From assembly GCF_002135355.1 (NCBI RefSeq), contig NZ_NEGE01000007.1, positions 1 through 64,000 on the forward strand: DNA of 64,000 nt, given 5' to 3'. The position numbers and the translations under genes were made by a program. Shown here in pieces: positions 55,687 through 64,000 of this stretch. The stretch comes from Acinetobacter sp. ANC 4169 (GTDB taxonomy: Bacteria; Pseudomonadota; Gammaproteobacteria; Pseudomonadales; Moraxellaceae). How positions within the stretch are numbered: the stretch's first letter is position 1; each line of letters opens with the position of its first letter. Under the pieces are notes generated by a model. The model ran no database searches, was not told the origin of the DNA, and was given only the letters and a program-made list of their open reading frames with translations.

Positions 55687-55776
55687 AATCGTATCTATAT
55701 ATTTCTATGTTTTCAGCTTAGCAGATGATGTTTTGCTGCTTTATCTGAATGCCTGCAGTCCTTATACATAAAATAA

Positions 55777-55812
55777 AAATACCGCCTGAACATGCAGACG
55801 GTATTTTTATCA
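55777..55812. terminator. Terminator of acs
   Basis: Stem AAAATACCG / CGGTATTTTT with flanking partial pairs, just past the acs stop. Confidence 0.75.
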
Positions 55813-55817
55813 ATTGC

Positions 55818-57761
55818 CTATTTTTCGGGATAGACTGTCGCAATCAGATTGTCTACCACCTGTGGGTCGGCCAAGGTTGAGGTATCTCCCAATGTGTCCA
55901 GTTCATTAGCGGCAATTTTTCTTAATATACGGCGCATGATTTTACCGGAACGGGTTTTCGGTAAGGCCGGAGCCCAATGCAAGGCATCCGGTGTAGCAAC
56001 AGGCCCTAATACCTTACGCACCCAATTAATCAGTTCCTTACGCAGCTCTTCAGATTCATCAAAATCGGCCTGTAAGGTCACAAATGCACAGATGCCCTGA
56101 CCTTTAATCTCATGCGGCATACCGACTACCGCGGCTTCGGCAACATGCTCATGCGCCACCAGGGCACTTTCCACTTCTGCGGTACCTAAACGGTGACCGG
56201 AAACATTTAGCACGTCGTCTACCCGTCCGGTAATCCAGTAATAGCCATCCTTGTCACGGCGGGCACCATCTCCGGTGAAATAACTTCCAGGATAAGTCGA
56301 GAAATAGGCTTCGATAAACCTTTCAGGATCGCCCCAGATGGTACGCATCTGCCCCGGCCAGGAATCCTTGATGATCAGGTTACCTTCCGCTTCGCCTTCG
56401 AGTTCCTTGCCTTCGGCATCGACAATGGCCGGTTGTATGCCAAACAATGGTCGAGTCGCAGAACCCGGTTTTAAATCCGTTGCACCCGGCAAAGGAGAAA
56501 TCAGGATTCCGCCTGTTTCGGTTTGCCACCAGGTATCGACAATTGGACAACGGCTTTCACCAACAACGGTGTAATACCAGTTCCAGGCTTCCGGATTGAT
56601 GGGTTCGCCCACCGAACCGATTAAACGCAAGCTGCTACGGTCGCTTTCACGGACAAAGGCATCGCCTTCACGCATCATGGCACGAATGGCTGTGGGTGCC
56701 GTATAGAGGATGGTGACATTGTGCTTGTCGACAATATGTCCGGTACGTGCCCAGGTCGGATATTGCGGCACACCTTCAAACATCACCGTGGTAGTGCCGT
56801 TGGATAATGGACCATAGAGTACATAAGAATGCCCGGTAATCCAGCCCACATCGGCGGTACACCAGAACACATCATCCTGCTTGATATCAAACACTTCGCG
56901 GAAAGTGGAATTCACATAAGTCAGATAACCACCAGTGGTATGCAGTACTCCTTTCGGCTTGCCGGTCGAACCTGAGGTATACAGAATAAATAAAGGATCT
57001 TCGGCATTCATCGGTTCAGGCGGGCAGATTTCATTCACCGACATGATTTCCATGTGATACCACAGATCACGTCCTTCCTTCAGCTCAATCGGATTACCGG
57101 TACGGTGCACCACCATCACATTTTGAACGGATTCGGTTCCCTGCACTTTCAGTGCCGCGTCAACATTTTCTTTCAGTGGAATCGGCTTGCCACCGCGCAT
57201 GCCTGAATCGGCGGTAATCACCATTTTTGCTTGGCTGTCTTCAATTCGGCTGGCCAGTGAATCAGGTGAAAAACCGCCAAAAACCACACAATGCACCGCG
57301 CCAATTCGGGCACAAGCCAGCATGGAAATGGCAGCTTCCGAGATCATGGGCATATACAGCACCACACGGTCGCCTTTGCTCACCCCATGTTTTTTTAATA
57401 CATTGGCAAAACGGCAGACTTCGTCGTGCAGTTCTTTAAAGGAAATGATTTTATGTCGTGAAGGATGGTCCCCTTCCCAGATAATCGCTGGCTTATGGGG
57501 ATGTTCTTTTAAATGCCGATCGAGACAGTTGCTACTGAGGTTCAACTGGCCATCGGCGAACCATTCAATCTTGAAATTGTCCTTGTCGAAACTGGTATTT
57601 TTGACCTGGGTAAAAGGTTTAATCCAGTCCAGTTTTTTAGCCTGTTCAGCCCAATATTCATCAGGCTGCTCGATGGATTTCTGATAACGCTCGAAATATT
57701 CAGACTCATTGGTGCGAGCGGTTTTTTTAAATTCTTCTGGTACAGGATAGATCTCATTCAT
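55818..57761 (-). CDS. acs: Acetyl-CoA synthetase
   Basis: A 647-aa AMP-forming enzyme that makes acetyl-CoA from acetate, the key step of acetate scavenging. AMP-binding signature [45 protein letters not shown] hinge and the C-terminal [17 protein letters not shown] with the acetylatable Lys are intact. The ATG at 57761 is chosen because AAGGAAG lies at the right distance; an ATG at 57785 is before this site. Expected target of the CrbS/CrbR-like system upstream in the window. Confidence 0.97.
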   Translation of the reverse strand: MNEIYPVPEEFKKTARTNESEYFERYQKSIEQPDEYWAEQAKKLDWIKPFTQVKNTSFDKDNFKIEWFADGQLNLSSNCLDRHLKEHPHKPAIIWEGDHPSRHKIISFKELHDEVCRFANVLKKHGVSKGDRVVLYMPMISEAAISMLACARIGAVHCVVFGGFSPDSLASRIEDSQAKMVITADSGMRGGKPIPLKENVDAALKVQGTESVQNVMVVHRTGNPIELKEGRDLWYHMEIMSVNEICPPEPMNAEDPLFILYTSGSTGKPKGVLHTTGGYLTYVNSTFREVFDIKQDDVFWCTADVGWITGHSYVLYGPLSNGTTTVMFEGVPQYPTWARTGHIVDKHNVTILYTAPTAIRAMMREGDAFVRESDRSSLRLIGSVGEPINPEAWNWYYTVVGESRCPIVDTWWQTETGGILISPLPGATDLKPGSATRPLFGIQPAIVDAEGKELEGEAEGNLIIKDSWPGQMRTIWGDPERFIEAYFSTYPGSYFTGDGARRDKDGYYWITGRVDDVLNVSGHRLGTAEVESALVAHEHVAEAAVVGMPHEIKGQGICAFVTLQADFDESEELRKELINWVRKVLGPVATPDALHWAPALPKTRSGKIMRRILRKIAANELDTLGDTSTLADPQVVDNLIATVYPEK

Positions 57762-58050
57762 TTTTACTTCCTTGATATTATTCATCTCATCACGAGATGC
57801 TATGCCGCGTTATTGCTTTTATTGACTGCATCTTCACAGTATGACGATTATTTTTCAACCGCTTCAATCATGCTTTGGTCGTAGTTTATTTATACAATTT
57901 AAAACACATACCCCTTATCGTATTCAATCAAAAATATGGTTTTATTCGTATCTGATCTGTTCATTTAATCTTATAATTTAAGCAGAAGATGCTCTTTTTA
58001 ACTTTTTAAAATACAACATTTTCTTATCTACATCTTAACTGGAAAAGCGT

Positions 58051-58632
58051 ATGAATCCGCAAGACTCCTCCCCCTTTTTTTCCCGATCTCAACCGGCCAA
58101 GGCAGATAATCCGCTTTCTCCAGAAGGGCGTTTCGGTCGTTTGAGTTCTATTGGCTGGTATGGGTTCGTGCATTTAATTGCTTTTTTTGCCACCATTGCC
58201 TTCAGTCTGGCGCTGGGCATTTTTAATGTGCATACCCTGTCTATGAGCAATCAGTTTATCAATGCTCTGACAGGAATAGCCGGACTAGGCTTTGTCGTGA
58301 TACTGGTGCTGTATGTGTATTTCTTGATGGTGATTACGGTACGCCGCCTGCATGACCTGAACCGTAGTGGCTGGCTGATCTTGCTGTTTTTGCTGCCACT
58401 GGTGAATATTTTTATGGGACTGTATCTGCTTTTGGGTTCGGGCAGCAAAGGCATCAACAACTATGGCTTGCCGCGTGAAACACCAGTCTGGGAAAAAATA
58501 TTGGCCTGGTTGATGATTATCATCACCATCTTAAGTTTCCTGGCTTCCGGCAGTATAGTTTCTTATATGTTCGGTACTGGTGACCTTGAAGTTCCTCCAC
58601 AAGTGATTCAAAAAGGTACCCAGTATTTTTAA
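58051..58632 (+). CDS. DUF805 membrane protein
   Basis: A 193-aa protein. After a hydrophilic N-terminus (about 28 residues) come four membrane segments with DUF805 hallmarks: GRFGRLSSIGWYGF, VRRLHDLNRSGW and LGSGSKGINNYG. Function unknown. It stands alone, 110 bp before the mscS-like gene. Confidence 0.88.
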   Translation: MNPQDSSPFFSRSQPAKADNPLSPEGRFGRLSSIGWYGFVHLIAFFATIAFSLALGIFNVHTLSMSNQFINALTGIAGLGFVVILVLYVYFLMVITVRRLHDLNRSGWLILLFLLPLVNIFMGLYLLLGSGSKGINNYGLPRETPVWEKILAWLMIIITILSFLASGSIVSYMFGTGDLEVPPQVIQKGTQYF

Positions 58633-58742
58633 GGCCGATTGACATTTTTTGACAAAACGACTGGGAATGCTACGCATTGTTGGTTAATTTTTTGATCAGT
58701 TTCAGGCAAAATACCGGCCAATGATCATAATCCGGAATATCT

Positions 58743-59720
58743 GTGGCTGAACAAAACAATGCCTTGAATGATGTAACTCAAGGCACATCTCAACTCTTGC
58801 AAGAAGCAACCGAAAAAACCGCACAAACCGTGCTCGAACATACGGCAAAGTATAACGATGCCTATTCGACCATCGATAAATTTGTCGAAGCATTCTGGCA
58901 ACGTTTGCCTTACATCTGTATTGCACTGGTGGTTTTCACCATTTTCTATTTACTGTCAAAACTGTTTAAATTTTTTGTCCGTAAAGCCTTGGCCGACCGC
59001 AGCTATACCAAACAGAATCTGGTCCTTGTTCTCAACCGGGTCGGTAGTTCAGCCATTATCTTCTTTGGCTTCTTGATTGCGATGGTGATTTCCATCCCGG
59101 GCTTTACTCCAGGTCAGCTGATGAGTGCCTTGGGGATTGGTTCGGTTGCGATCGGTTTCGCATTCAAGGACATCTTCCAGAACCTGCTATCCGGTATTTT
59201 GATTTTACTGGGTGAACCGTTCCAGATTGGTGATGACATCATTGTCTCTGGCATGGAAGGTACGGTAGAAGATATTCAGATTCGTGCAACATTTTTACGC
59301 TCACCGGATGGCCGCCGTATCGTAATTCCAAACGCAACGGTTTATACCAGTGCAGTCACGGTAAATACCGCTTATCAGCGTCGCCGCTGTGAATTTGTGG
59401 TGGGTATTGGCTATGAAGATGATATCCAGAAAGCCAAAAGCATTATCATGAGTATTCTGGACAAAGACCCAACCATTTTGAGCCAACCAGGTTTTGCAGT
59501 GAACGTGAATGCCCTGGCAGATTTCTCGATTAACCTGAATGTGCGCTGGTGGGTCGATACCACTGAAACAACTACTGCTGCTTCCATCAGTGAAGTTCAG
59601 GAACATGTGATTCAAGGTTTTGCTGAACACAACATTTCTATTCCTTACCCGGTACAGGAAGTGAAAATGTATCGTGGTAGTAGTGATGCTGAAGTGACTG
59701 AATCAGCTCGCGCTAAATAA
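58743..59720 (+). CDS. Small-conductance mechanosensitive channel (MscS family)
   Basis: A 325-aa protein with GTG start. A soluble N-terminal segment of about 55 residues precedes three membrane helices (57-80, 97-120, 128-155). The pore helix and MscS core follow: GQLMSALGIGSVAIGFAFKDIFQNLLSGILILLGEPFQIGDDI is diagnostic. The C-terminal cytosolic vestibule is complete. It releases solutes on osmotic down-shock. Its end overlaps the convergent rsmE by 18 bp. Confidence 0.93.
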   Translation: MAEQNNALNDVTQGTSQLLQEATEKTAQTVLEHTAKYNDAYSTIDKFVEAFWQRLPYICIALVVFTIFYLLSKLFKFFVRKALADRSYTKQNLVLVLNRVGSSAIIFFGFLIAMVISIPGFTPGQLMSALGIGSVAIGFAFKDIFQNLLSGILILLGEPFQIGDDIIVSGMEGTVEDIQIRATFLRSPDGRRIVIPNATVYTSAVTVNTAYQRRRCEFVVGIGYEDDIQKAKSIIMSILDKDPTILSQPGFAVNVNALADFSINLNVRWWVDTTETTTAASISEVQEHVIQGFAEHNISIPYPVQEVKMYRGSSDAEVTESARAK

Positions 59721-60416
59721 GCGCCCGAGTACGTAGGGAATTACGGTTTCGGTTCGAATAATACGGTTGCCTAAGCTCACTGCCTGGCAGCCGTTTTTTA
59801 TCAGTAAATCCACTTCATAGGGAATAAAACCGCCTTCTGGCCCAATCACAATGCTACATGGATGATCAATCGCAAACGGCATTTTGATGTCTACATAAGG
59901 ATGGGCCACATAAGCCGGGCATTGCGCAGTAATTAAATCGGGTAAGACATCTTCTACAAAAGGCTTAAAGCGTTTATAGATTTCAATTTTTGGCGCAATG
60001 GTATCGCCAGCCTGTTCCAGACCCAGCGTTACATATTGATCCAGCTGCTGTAAAAATGGCGTTTGCCAATAGCTTTTATCCACCCGATAACTATGCAATA
60101 GAATAATTTTTCCCACCCCCAAGGTGACGCTATCCATAATCAGGCGGCGCAGCACTTTTGGACGCGGCATGGCGACAATTAAAGTGACTGGCAATTTTGC
60201 CGGAACCATTTCTTCTTTGATGGGTTTTAATTTTATGGCGTGTTCTGTCACTTCCACAATTTCTGTGAGATAGCGTTTTCCTTCCCGAATCCCGACTTTT
60301 AGCGTATCTCCAACTTGAATATCAACATGGGTGCGTAAATGTTCAAGCTGACGCTTGGCACTAATCGTCCAGATTTCAGATTCGGTTTGGCGTGGGTCAA
60401 GAAGGACGATGTTCAT
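59703..60416 (-). CDS. rsmE: 16S rRNA (uracil-1498-N3)-methyltransferase RsmE
   Basis: A 237-aa SPOUT methyltransferase. An N-terminal PUA-like domain is followed by a knotted SAM-binding domain with VIGPEGGFIPYEVDLL and VSLGNRIIRTETVIPYVLGRL, both diagnostic of RsmE. It methylates U1498 of 16S rRNA. The gene is slightly shorter than in many relatives but complete. Confidence 0.95.
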   Translation of the reverse strand: MNIVLLDPRQTESEIWTISAKRQLEHLRTHVDIQVGDTLKVGIREGKRYLTEIVEVTEHAIKLKPIKEEMVPAKLPVTLIVAMPRPKVLRRLIMDSVTLGVGKIILLHSYRVDKSYWQTPFLQQLDQYVTLGLEQAGDTIAPKIEIYKRFKPFVEDVLPDLITAQCPAYVAHPYVDIKMPFAIDHPCSIVIGPEGGFIPYEVDLLIKNGCQAVSLGNRIIRTETVIPYVLGRLFSAS

Positions 60417-60461
60417 AGAATCCAGTATTTTAAAAAATATGCAATCATTCGATACGCGGAA

Positions 60462-60552
60462 GGCGACAGGGATGTCGCCCGCAGTGCTGAGGTACAGGAT
60501 GTACCTTCAGCACTGCAAAAGATTTTTGCTACTTTTAATCTTTTAAAAGTAG
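60462..60552. repeat. Multi-hairpin extragenic element
   Basis: Three inverted repeats between rsmE and waaA: GGCGACA/TGTCGCC with loop GGGA (60462-60479); a long stem GCAGTGCTGA-GGTACA / TGTACC-TTCAGCACTGC with loop GGA and one bulge (60481-60516); CTACTTTT/AAAAGTAG (60529-60552). The CA-GGATG apex and the AAAAGTAG tail recur in the element at 28078-28254. Confidence 0.65.
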
Positions 60553-60625
60553 AAAATACCTATACGAAAAAATAAAAACTTAACCGGGCTTTTGAGGTCG
60601 TGAATGCTTTGATCTGAGATTATTT

Positions 60626-61906
60626 TTAAAGATACCGGTCAATCACTGCAATATGCTTTGCTAAAGAACCTTTGTTCTGCAACATGATTTTTTGCGCATG
60701 CTGGTTCAGCTGTTCTGCAGCGCTGTGATTATTTAACAGTTCAATTAAAATTTCAGCCGCTTGCTGTGCATCGTTTACGACTTTCACGCCGTCTACCGCG
60801 ACAAACTCATCCACAATAGTCTGGAAGTTAAAGTAATTTTTACCCAAAACCGTCGGCACATTTAGCGCAATCGGCTCTAAGATGTTATGCCCGCCACCCG
60901 GTTCATTCAACGAACCACCCACAAAGCAGACTTGGCTTAAAGCGTACCATAGCCACATCTCGCCCATCGAATCGGCTAAATAGACTTGCGTATCAGGCTG
61001 AATGGATTCACCTAAGCTGCGACGTTGAGTGTTTAGCTCTAAATTTTGTGCAATTTGAAAAACTTCATTAAAACGTTCCGGATGACGTGGTACCACAATC
61101 ACCACAATCTCTGGATGTTGCGTAAGATAAGGCTTTAACGCGTTTAGTAATTTTTGTTCTTCTGGCGCATGTGTGCTGGCAATAGTAATAATTTTACGTG
61201 CTGCTAAATTCCAGTCCTGTTTCAGTTGCTCAGCTTGCTGAATAAAGCTTTCCGGTGCATGAATATCAAACTTGATACTGCCCAGTACCTGACTTTTATT
61301 TTCAGACATACCTAAAGATAGGTAACGTTGCAGAGTCGCTTGGTCTTGAGCCAGCAAGCTATCCAAACCATTCAACATGCCCTGGCTAAGCCCTTGAACC
61401 TTACTGTAGCCTTGGGCGGATTTTTCTGAAAGACGGGCATTAATCAGCAAACAGGGCACTTTAAATTGCTGCGCCTGATCAATTAAATTCGGCCAGATTT
61501 CAGTTTCGACCAAGGCCAATATTTTAGGCTGATATTTTTGATAAAAAGCCTGCAGCAAATGTTTCTGATCGGCAGGTAAATACACCGCCTGAAATAAATG
61601 CTCATAAGGTGCTTTTAAAAACAGAGACTTGGCACGAGCCTGACCGGTCTTGGTGGTATTGGTCACCAAAACGGGATAACCCAATTTTAAATAATGTTCA
61701 ATTAAAGGCTGCGCGGCATTGGTCTCGCCTACCGACACCACATGAAACCAAAGCGCATGCAGATTTTTAGGTGTCTGAAAAGGACCAAAGCGCTCGAGGC
61801 ATTCTTGTTGTAATTGCTCCATATTCAACGCACGTTTTTTGATCCGCCATTGATACAATGGTTTTATGATTGATAGTGCTGCGTTGTACCAAAAAGGAGT
61901 AGCCAA
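60626..61906 (-). CDS. waaA: 3-deoxy-D-manno-octulosonic acid transferase
   Basis: A 426-aa GT-30 glycosyltransferase that adds Kdo to lipid A precursor at the inner membrane. The N-terminal anchor is short; WFHVVSVGETNAAQPLIEHY has the catalytic Glu, LALVETEIWPNLI and the C-terminal FVGGSLNEPGGGHNILEPIALNVPTVLG are typical. The start is a TTG at 61906 (MATPFWYNAALSIIKPLYQW) with GAGG 9 bases upstream; no ATG fits the family N-terminus. Confidence 0.93.
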   Translation of the reverse strand: MATPFWYNAALSIIKPLYQWRIKKRALNMEQLQQECLERFGPFQTPKNLHALWFHVVSVGETNAAQPLIEHYLKLGYPVLVTNTTKTGQARAKSLFLKAPYEHLFQAVYLPADQKHLLQAFYQKYQPKILALVETEIWPNLIDQAQQFKVPCLLINARLSEKSAQGYSKVQGLSQGMLNGLDSLLAQDQATLQRYLSLGMSENKSQVLGSIKFDIHAPESFIQQAEQLKQDWNLAARKIITIASTHAPEEQKLLNALKPYLTQHPEIVVIVVPRHPERFNEVFQIAQNLELNTQRRSLGESIQPDTQVYLADSMGEMWLWYALSQVCFVGGSLNEPGGGHNILEPIALNVPTVLGKNYFNFQTIVDEFVAVDGVKVVNDAQQAAEILIELLNNHSAAEQLNQHAQKIMLQNKGSLAKHIAVIDRYL

Positions 61907-62015
61907 ACAAGTTGCCTCAAAGAATGTTTAATCGGCAAAATATAACAGAGCAGCCTTCATATGTTAATGAATTCTGCTCTGTAGCATGATTTATTCTGCC
62001 TGGAGAAGCCTAAGC

Positions 62016-63092
62016 TTAGCTTTCAGCCAACTGCTTATTTAACAATGGATAGTCGATATAGCCTGCTGCCACATCGGTTCCAATCATGTTTTCCAGCTTC
62101 AATTCATTCAGTGCTTCATCTTCTACCAAACGCTCAAACAGGTCAGGATTGGCAATATAGGCTTTACCAAACGATACCGCTTCCGCTTTGCCTGAGCTCA
62201 ATAATTCAAGCGCATCTTCACGGCTTAAACGCATATTGGCAATATACGGGACACCATTTGAACGTGCTTTCATTTCCAGACTGATGCTGTCTTCTGCCAA
62301 GTATTCACGGGTAAAGAAGAAGGCAATTTTACGCTGACCCAACTGTTCCAGCACATAGCCAAAGGTTTCTTGTGGATTGGCATCGCCCATATCATGCTCA
62401 TCGCCACGCGGTGCCAAATGCACGCCGACACGACCAGCGCCCCAGACTTCAATCAGGGCATCCACCACTTCAAGCAAGAAACGCGCACGGTTTTCAACCG
62501 AACCACCATAAAGATCTGTACGTTTATTGGTTGAAGTTTGCAAGAATTGGTCAATCAGATAACCATTGGCAGCATGCAATTCCACACCGTCGAAACCCGC
62601 AGCTTTGGCACGAATAGCAGACTGTTTATATTGCTCGGTAATCGCTTGAATTTCAGAGATTTCCAATGGACGAGGTATTACATATTCACGTTTTGGACGC
62701 AGCAGGCTGACATAGCCGGCCTGTTGTACGGCACTTGCTGAAACTGGTGTTTCACCAGCTAAAAGATCAGGATGGGATACACGTCCCACATGCCACAATT
62801 GCGCCACAATCAAACCGTCTTTGGCATGAACTGCATCTGTAACCAGTTTCCAGCCTTCTACCTGTGCATCGGTAAATAAGCCCGGAGTTTTTTCATAACC
62901 ATTGGCTTCTTCTGAAATCACCGTTGCTTCAGAGATAATTAAACCTGCGCTGGCACGCTGTGCATAATATTCAGCCATCATCGCGGTTGGTACACGGTCA
63001 ACGGTGGCACGGCTACGCGTCAAAGGTGCCATCACCACGCGGTTTTTAAGTTTAAGCTCACCGAATTGAATTGGTGTTGAAAAATCTGTCAT
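62016..63092 (-). CDS. Old yellow enzyme family alkene/ester reductase (NemA-like)
   Basis: A 358-aa FMN-binding TIM barrel. LKNRVVMAPLTRSRA, AQLWHVGRVSHPDLL, the active-site pair in FDGVELHAANGYLIDQFLQ (His and Asn) and SVENRARFLLEVVDA are intact. It reduces activated alkenes or nitrate esters with NAD(P)H and probably detoxifies electrophiles such as N-ethylmaleimide. The ATG at 63092 has AGAGGA 7 bases upstream. Probably co-transcribed with the ArsR-type regulator gene 39 bp upstream. Confidence 0.9.
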   Translation of the reverse strand: MTDFSTPIQFGELKLKNRVVMAPLTRSRATVDRVPTAMMAEYYAQRASAGLIISEATVISEEANGYEKTPGLFTDAQVEGWKLVTDAVHAKDGLIVAQLWHVGRVSHPDLLAGETPVSASAVQQAGYVSLLRPKREYVIPRPLEISEIQAITEQYKQSAIRAKAAGFDGVELHAANGYLIDQFLQTSTNKRTDLYGGSVENRARFLLEVVDALIEVWGAGRVGVHLAPRGDEHDMGDANPQETFGYVLEQLGQRKIAFFFTREYLAEDSISLEMKARSNGVPYIANMRLSREDALELLSSGKAEAVSFGKAYIANPDLFERLVEDEALNELKLENMIGTDVAAGYIDYPLLNKQLAES

Positions 63093-63131
63093 CAAGCAAT
63101 CCTCTTACAGCTTGCCCGGACCGATTGAAGT

Positions 63132-63434
63132 CTAAAGTGCATGCTGTAAATGTTGTAAAAATTCCTGTATCAGTGCCTCATTACGAGAAAAATAAGACCA
63201 TTGCCCATATTTGGTCACCTGAATCAGTCCTGCCTGTTGCAACACCGATAAATGATTCGACATGGTCGATTGGGAAATATCCGCGATTTTTTCGATATGC
63301 CCCGCACATACGCCACGACTAAAATCATCTCCACACTCTTCAGTGGAAATGAAACGCTTAGGTTCTTTTAAACATTGCAGAATCTGGCGTCTAATCGGGT
63401 TGGCTAAGGCTTTATAAATCGCTTCTGTGTCCAT
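63132..63434 (-). CDS. ArsR-family transcriptional repressor with Cys pair
   Basis: A 100-aa winged-helix protein. The HTH SQSTMSNHLSVLQQAGLIQVTKYGQWSYF is standard ArsR. A loop before it, STEECGDDFSRGVCAG, holds two Cys that could sense electrophiles, oxidants or metal. Encoded just before the old yellow enzyme gene, so a NemR-like role (derepression by reactive electrophiles) is likely, though with an ArsR rather than a TetR scaffold. Confidence 0.88.
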   Translation of the reverse strand: MDTEAIYKALANPIRRQILQCLKEPKRFISTEECGDDFSRGVCAGHIEKIADISQSTMSNHLSVLQQAGLIQVTKYGQWSYFSRNEALIQEFLQHLQHAL

Positions 63435-63478
63435 CTCATTTCACTCATATTGATGATCAGCACCTTAGCAAAAATCAT

Positions 63479-63522
63479 TATATCGGATTTATTCGATATT
63501 AATATCGAAAATTATCGATATT
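63479..63522. promoter_or_regulatory. Palindromic operator cluster of the ArsR gene
   Basis: Perfect palindrome TTCGATATTAATATCGAA (63492-63509), flanked by further CGATAT/ATATCG half-sites (ATATCGG at 63480, ATCGATAT at 63514). It lies 58-75 bp upstream of the ArsR start. Very likely the repressor's own binding region. Confidence 0.65.
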
Positions 63523-63626
63523 ATGAGTCATTTTGTAAATTGCTGTAATCTTGTACGACTTCAGATCATTCTAGCATTGTCTGATCAAGCTGTTTTATGC
63601 ATGCGCATCAGCAAATTTTAAAGTTA

Positions 63627-63655
63627 AAAAAACAGAGGACCGGCCTCTGTTTTTC
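63627..63655 (-). terminator. Terminator of prfB
   Basis: Stem AAAACAGAGG / CCTCTGTTTT with loop ACCGG, just after the prfB stop; it has A/T runs on both sides. Confidence 0.8.
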
Positions 63656-63666
63656 AAGCAATAAAC

Positions 63667-64000
63667 TTATAGGCCCTGTTTTAAACTGGCTTCAATAAAT
63701 TTATCCAGGTCACCATCCAGTACTGCACCCGTATTCGAGCTTTCCACACTGGTACGCAAGTCTTTAATACGTGAGTCATCCAGTACGTATGAACGAATCT
63801 GGCTACCCCAACCGATATCGGACTTGGTATCTTCCAGTGCCTGCGCAGCATCGGTACGCTTTTTCATCTCTAATTCATAGAGTTTGGCACGTAACTGTTT
63901 CCACGCATGATCACGGTTGGCATGTTGTGAACGCTGGTTCTGACACGCCACCACAATCCCTGTTGGTGCATGGGTTAAACGTACCGCAGAATCGGTTTTG
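63667..64000 (-). CDS. prfB: Peptide chain release factor 2, C-terminal part (cut by window edge)
   Basis: The frame is open to the right edge. The visible 110 residues read [22 protein letters not shown], then [34 protein letters not shown] and end [10 protein letters not shown], the C-terminus of RF2. The GGQ loop, the SPF anticodon-like motif and the programmed +1 frameshift site lie outside the window. RF2 ends translation at UGA and UAA. Confidence 0.96.
   Translation of the reverse strand, partial: KTDSAVRLTHAPTGIVVACQNQRSQHANRDHAWKQLRAKLYELEMKKRTDAAQALEDTKSDIGWGSQIRSYVLDDSRIKDLRTSVESSNTGAVLDGDLDKFIEASLKQGL

Noticed and set aside
57187-57684. A 165-aa plus-strand frame
   Set aside because: Shadow of acs, whose protein sequence is conserved throughout.

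Overview
The window looks like chromosomal DNA of an Acinetobacter species. The clearest marker is an Omp33-36-type porin at 36802-37680, a family I know only from Acinetobacter. Low GC (especially between genes), the DUF475/TerC, GlpM and DUF1304 genes, and an ssb - MFS - uvrA neighbourhood of the kind I recall from Pseudomonadales agree with this. Most of the sequence is ordinary housekeeping and catabolic content with short intergenic gaps and many clear Rho-independent hairpins.

Layout, left to right. 1-430: tail of an IS3-family transposase, then two inverted copies of a C/T-rich extragenic repeat. 430-3235: a putrescine/amine pair (FAD oxidoreductase and APC permease). 3324-3991: a small IS630-type HTH protein followed by a striking AT-rich array with exact 22-bp period. 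3992-6002: operon thrB - CSD/DUF1294 - DUF4870, divergent from hisF (6116-6874). 7268-8970: fatty acid hydroxylase-like protein divergent from an AraC regulator. 9103-9785: aqpZ decayed by several lesions. 9854-14326: small protein, secreted nuclease, a low-complexity Ala/Thr/Gln-rich exported protein, Kup. 14448-16260: tRNA-Ser(GGA), three small proteins, tRNA-Thr(TGT). 16306-18429: coupled methyltransferase and FAD oxidoreductase genes. 18857-23762: pirin, YcaC-like hydrolase, LysR, AhpC, and a TetR gene divergent from a DUF4442 thioesterase-like gene with two operator-like palindromes between them. 23841-32202: ssb, YajR-like MFS, DUF475/TerC, TenA, GlpM, DUF1304, uvrA. 32262-33656: an AT-rich dGTPase gene. 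33717-35420: a diguanylate cyclase. 35421-36801: a 1.4-kb gap with two good small-RNA candidates, then the porin. 37740-40577: BCCT transporter and an ion-channel-like protein.

40771-48426 is an acetate module: ActP and its YjcH partner, a giant SLC5-PAS-histidine kinase-receiver protein of the CrbS type, an unrecognised 255-aa protein, and a LuxR-type response regulator of the CrbR type. The likely target gene acs lies at 55818-57761. Sulfur scavenging is represented by msuE - sfnG (48803-50680) and a DszC/SfnB-like flavin enzyme (54505-55686). Between them are a lipoprotein sugar dehydrogenase and a cold-shock gene followed by two unknown microproteins. The right end holds DUF805, MscS, rsmE, waaA, an ArsR-controlled old yellow enzyme and the 3' end of prfB (RF2).

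I see no prophage, CRISPR array or complete mobile element. The best candidates for something undescribed are the 22-bp phased array (3719-3894), the paired orphan small RNAs (35859-36325), the multi-hairpin repeats (28078-28254 and 60462-60552), and the microproteins behind the cold-shock gene. All functional statements come from reading the sequence and remembered family features; no database search was run.
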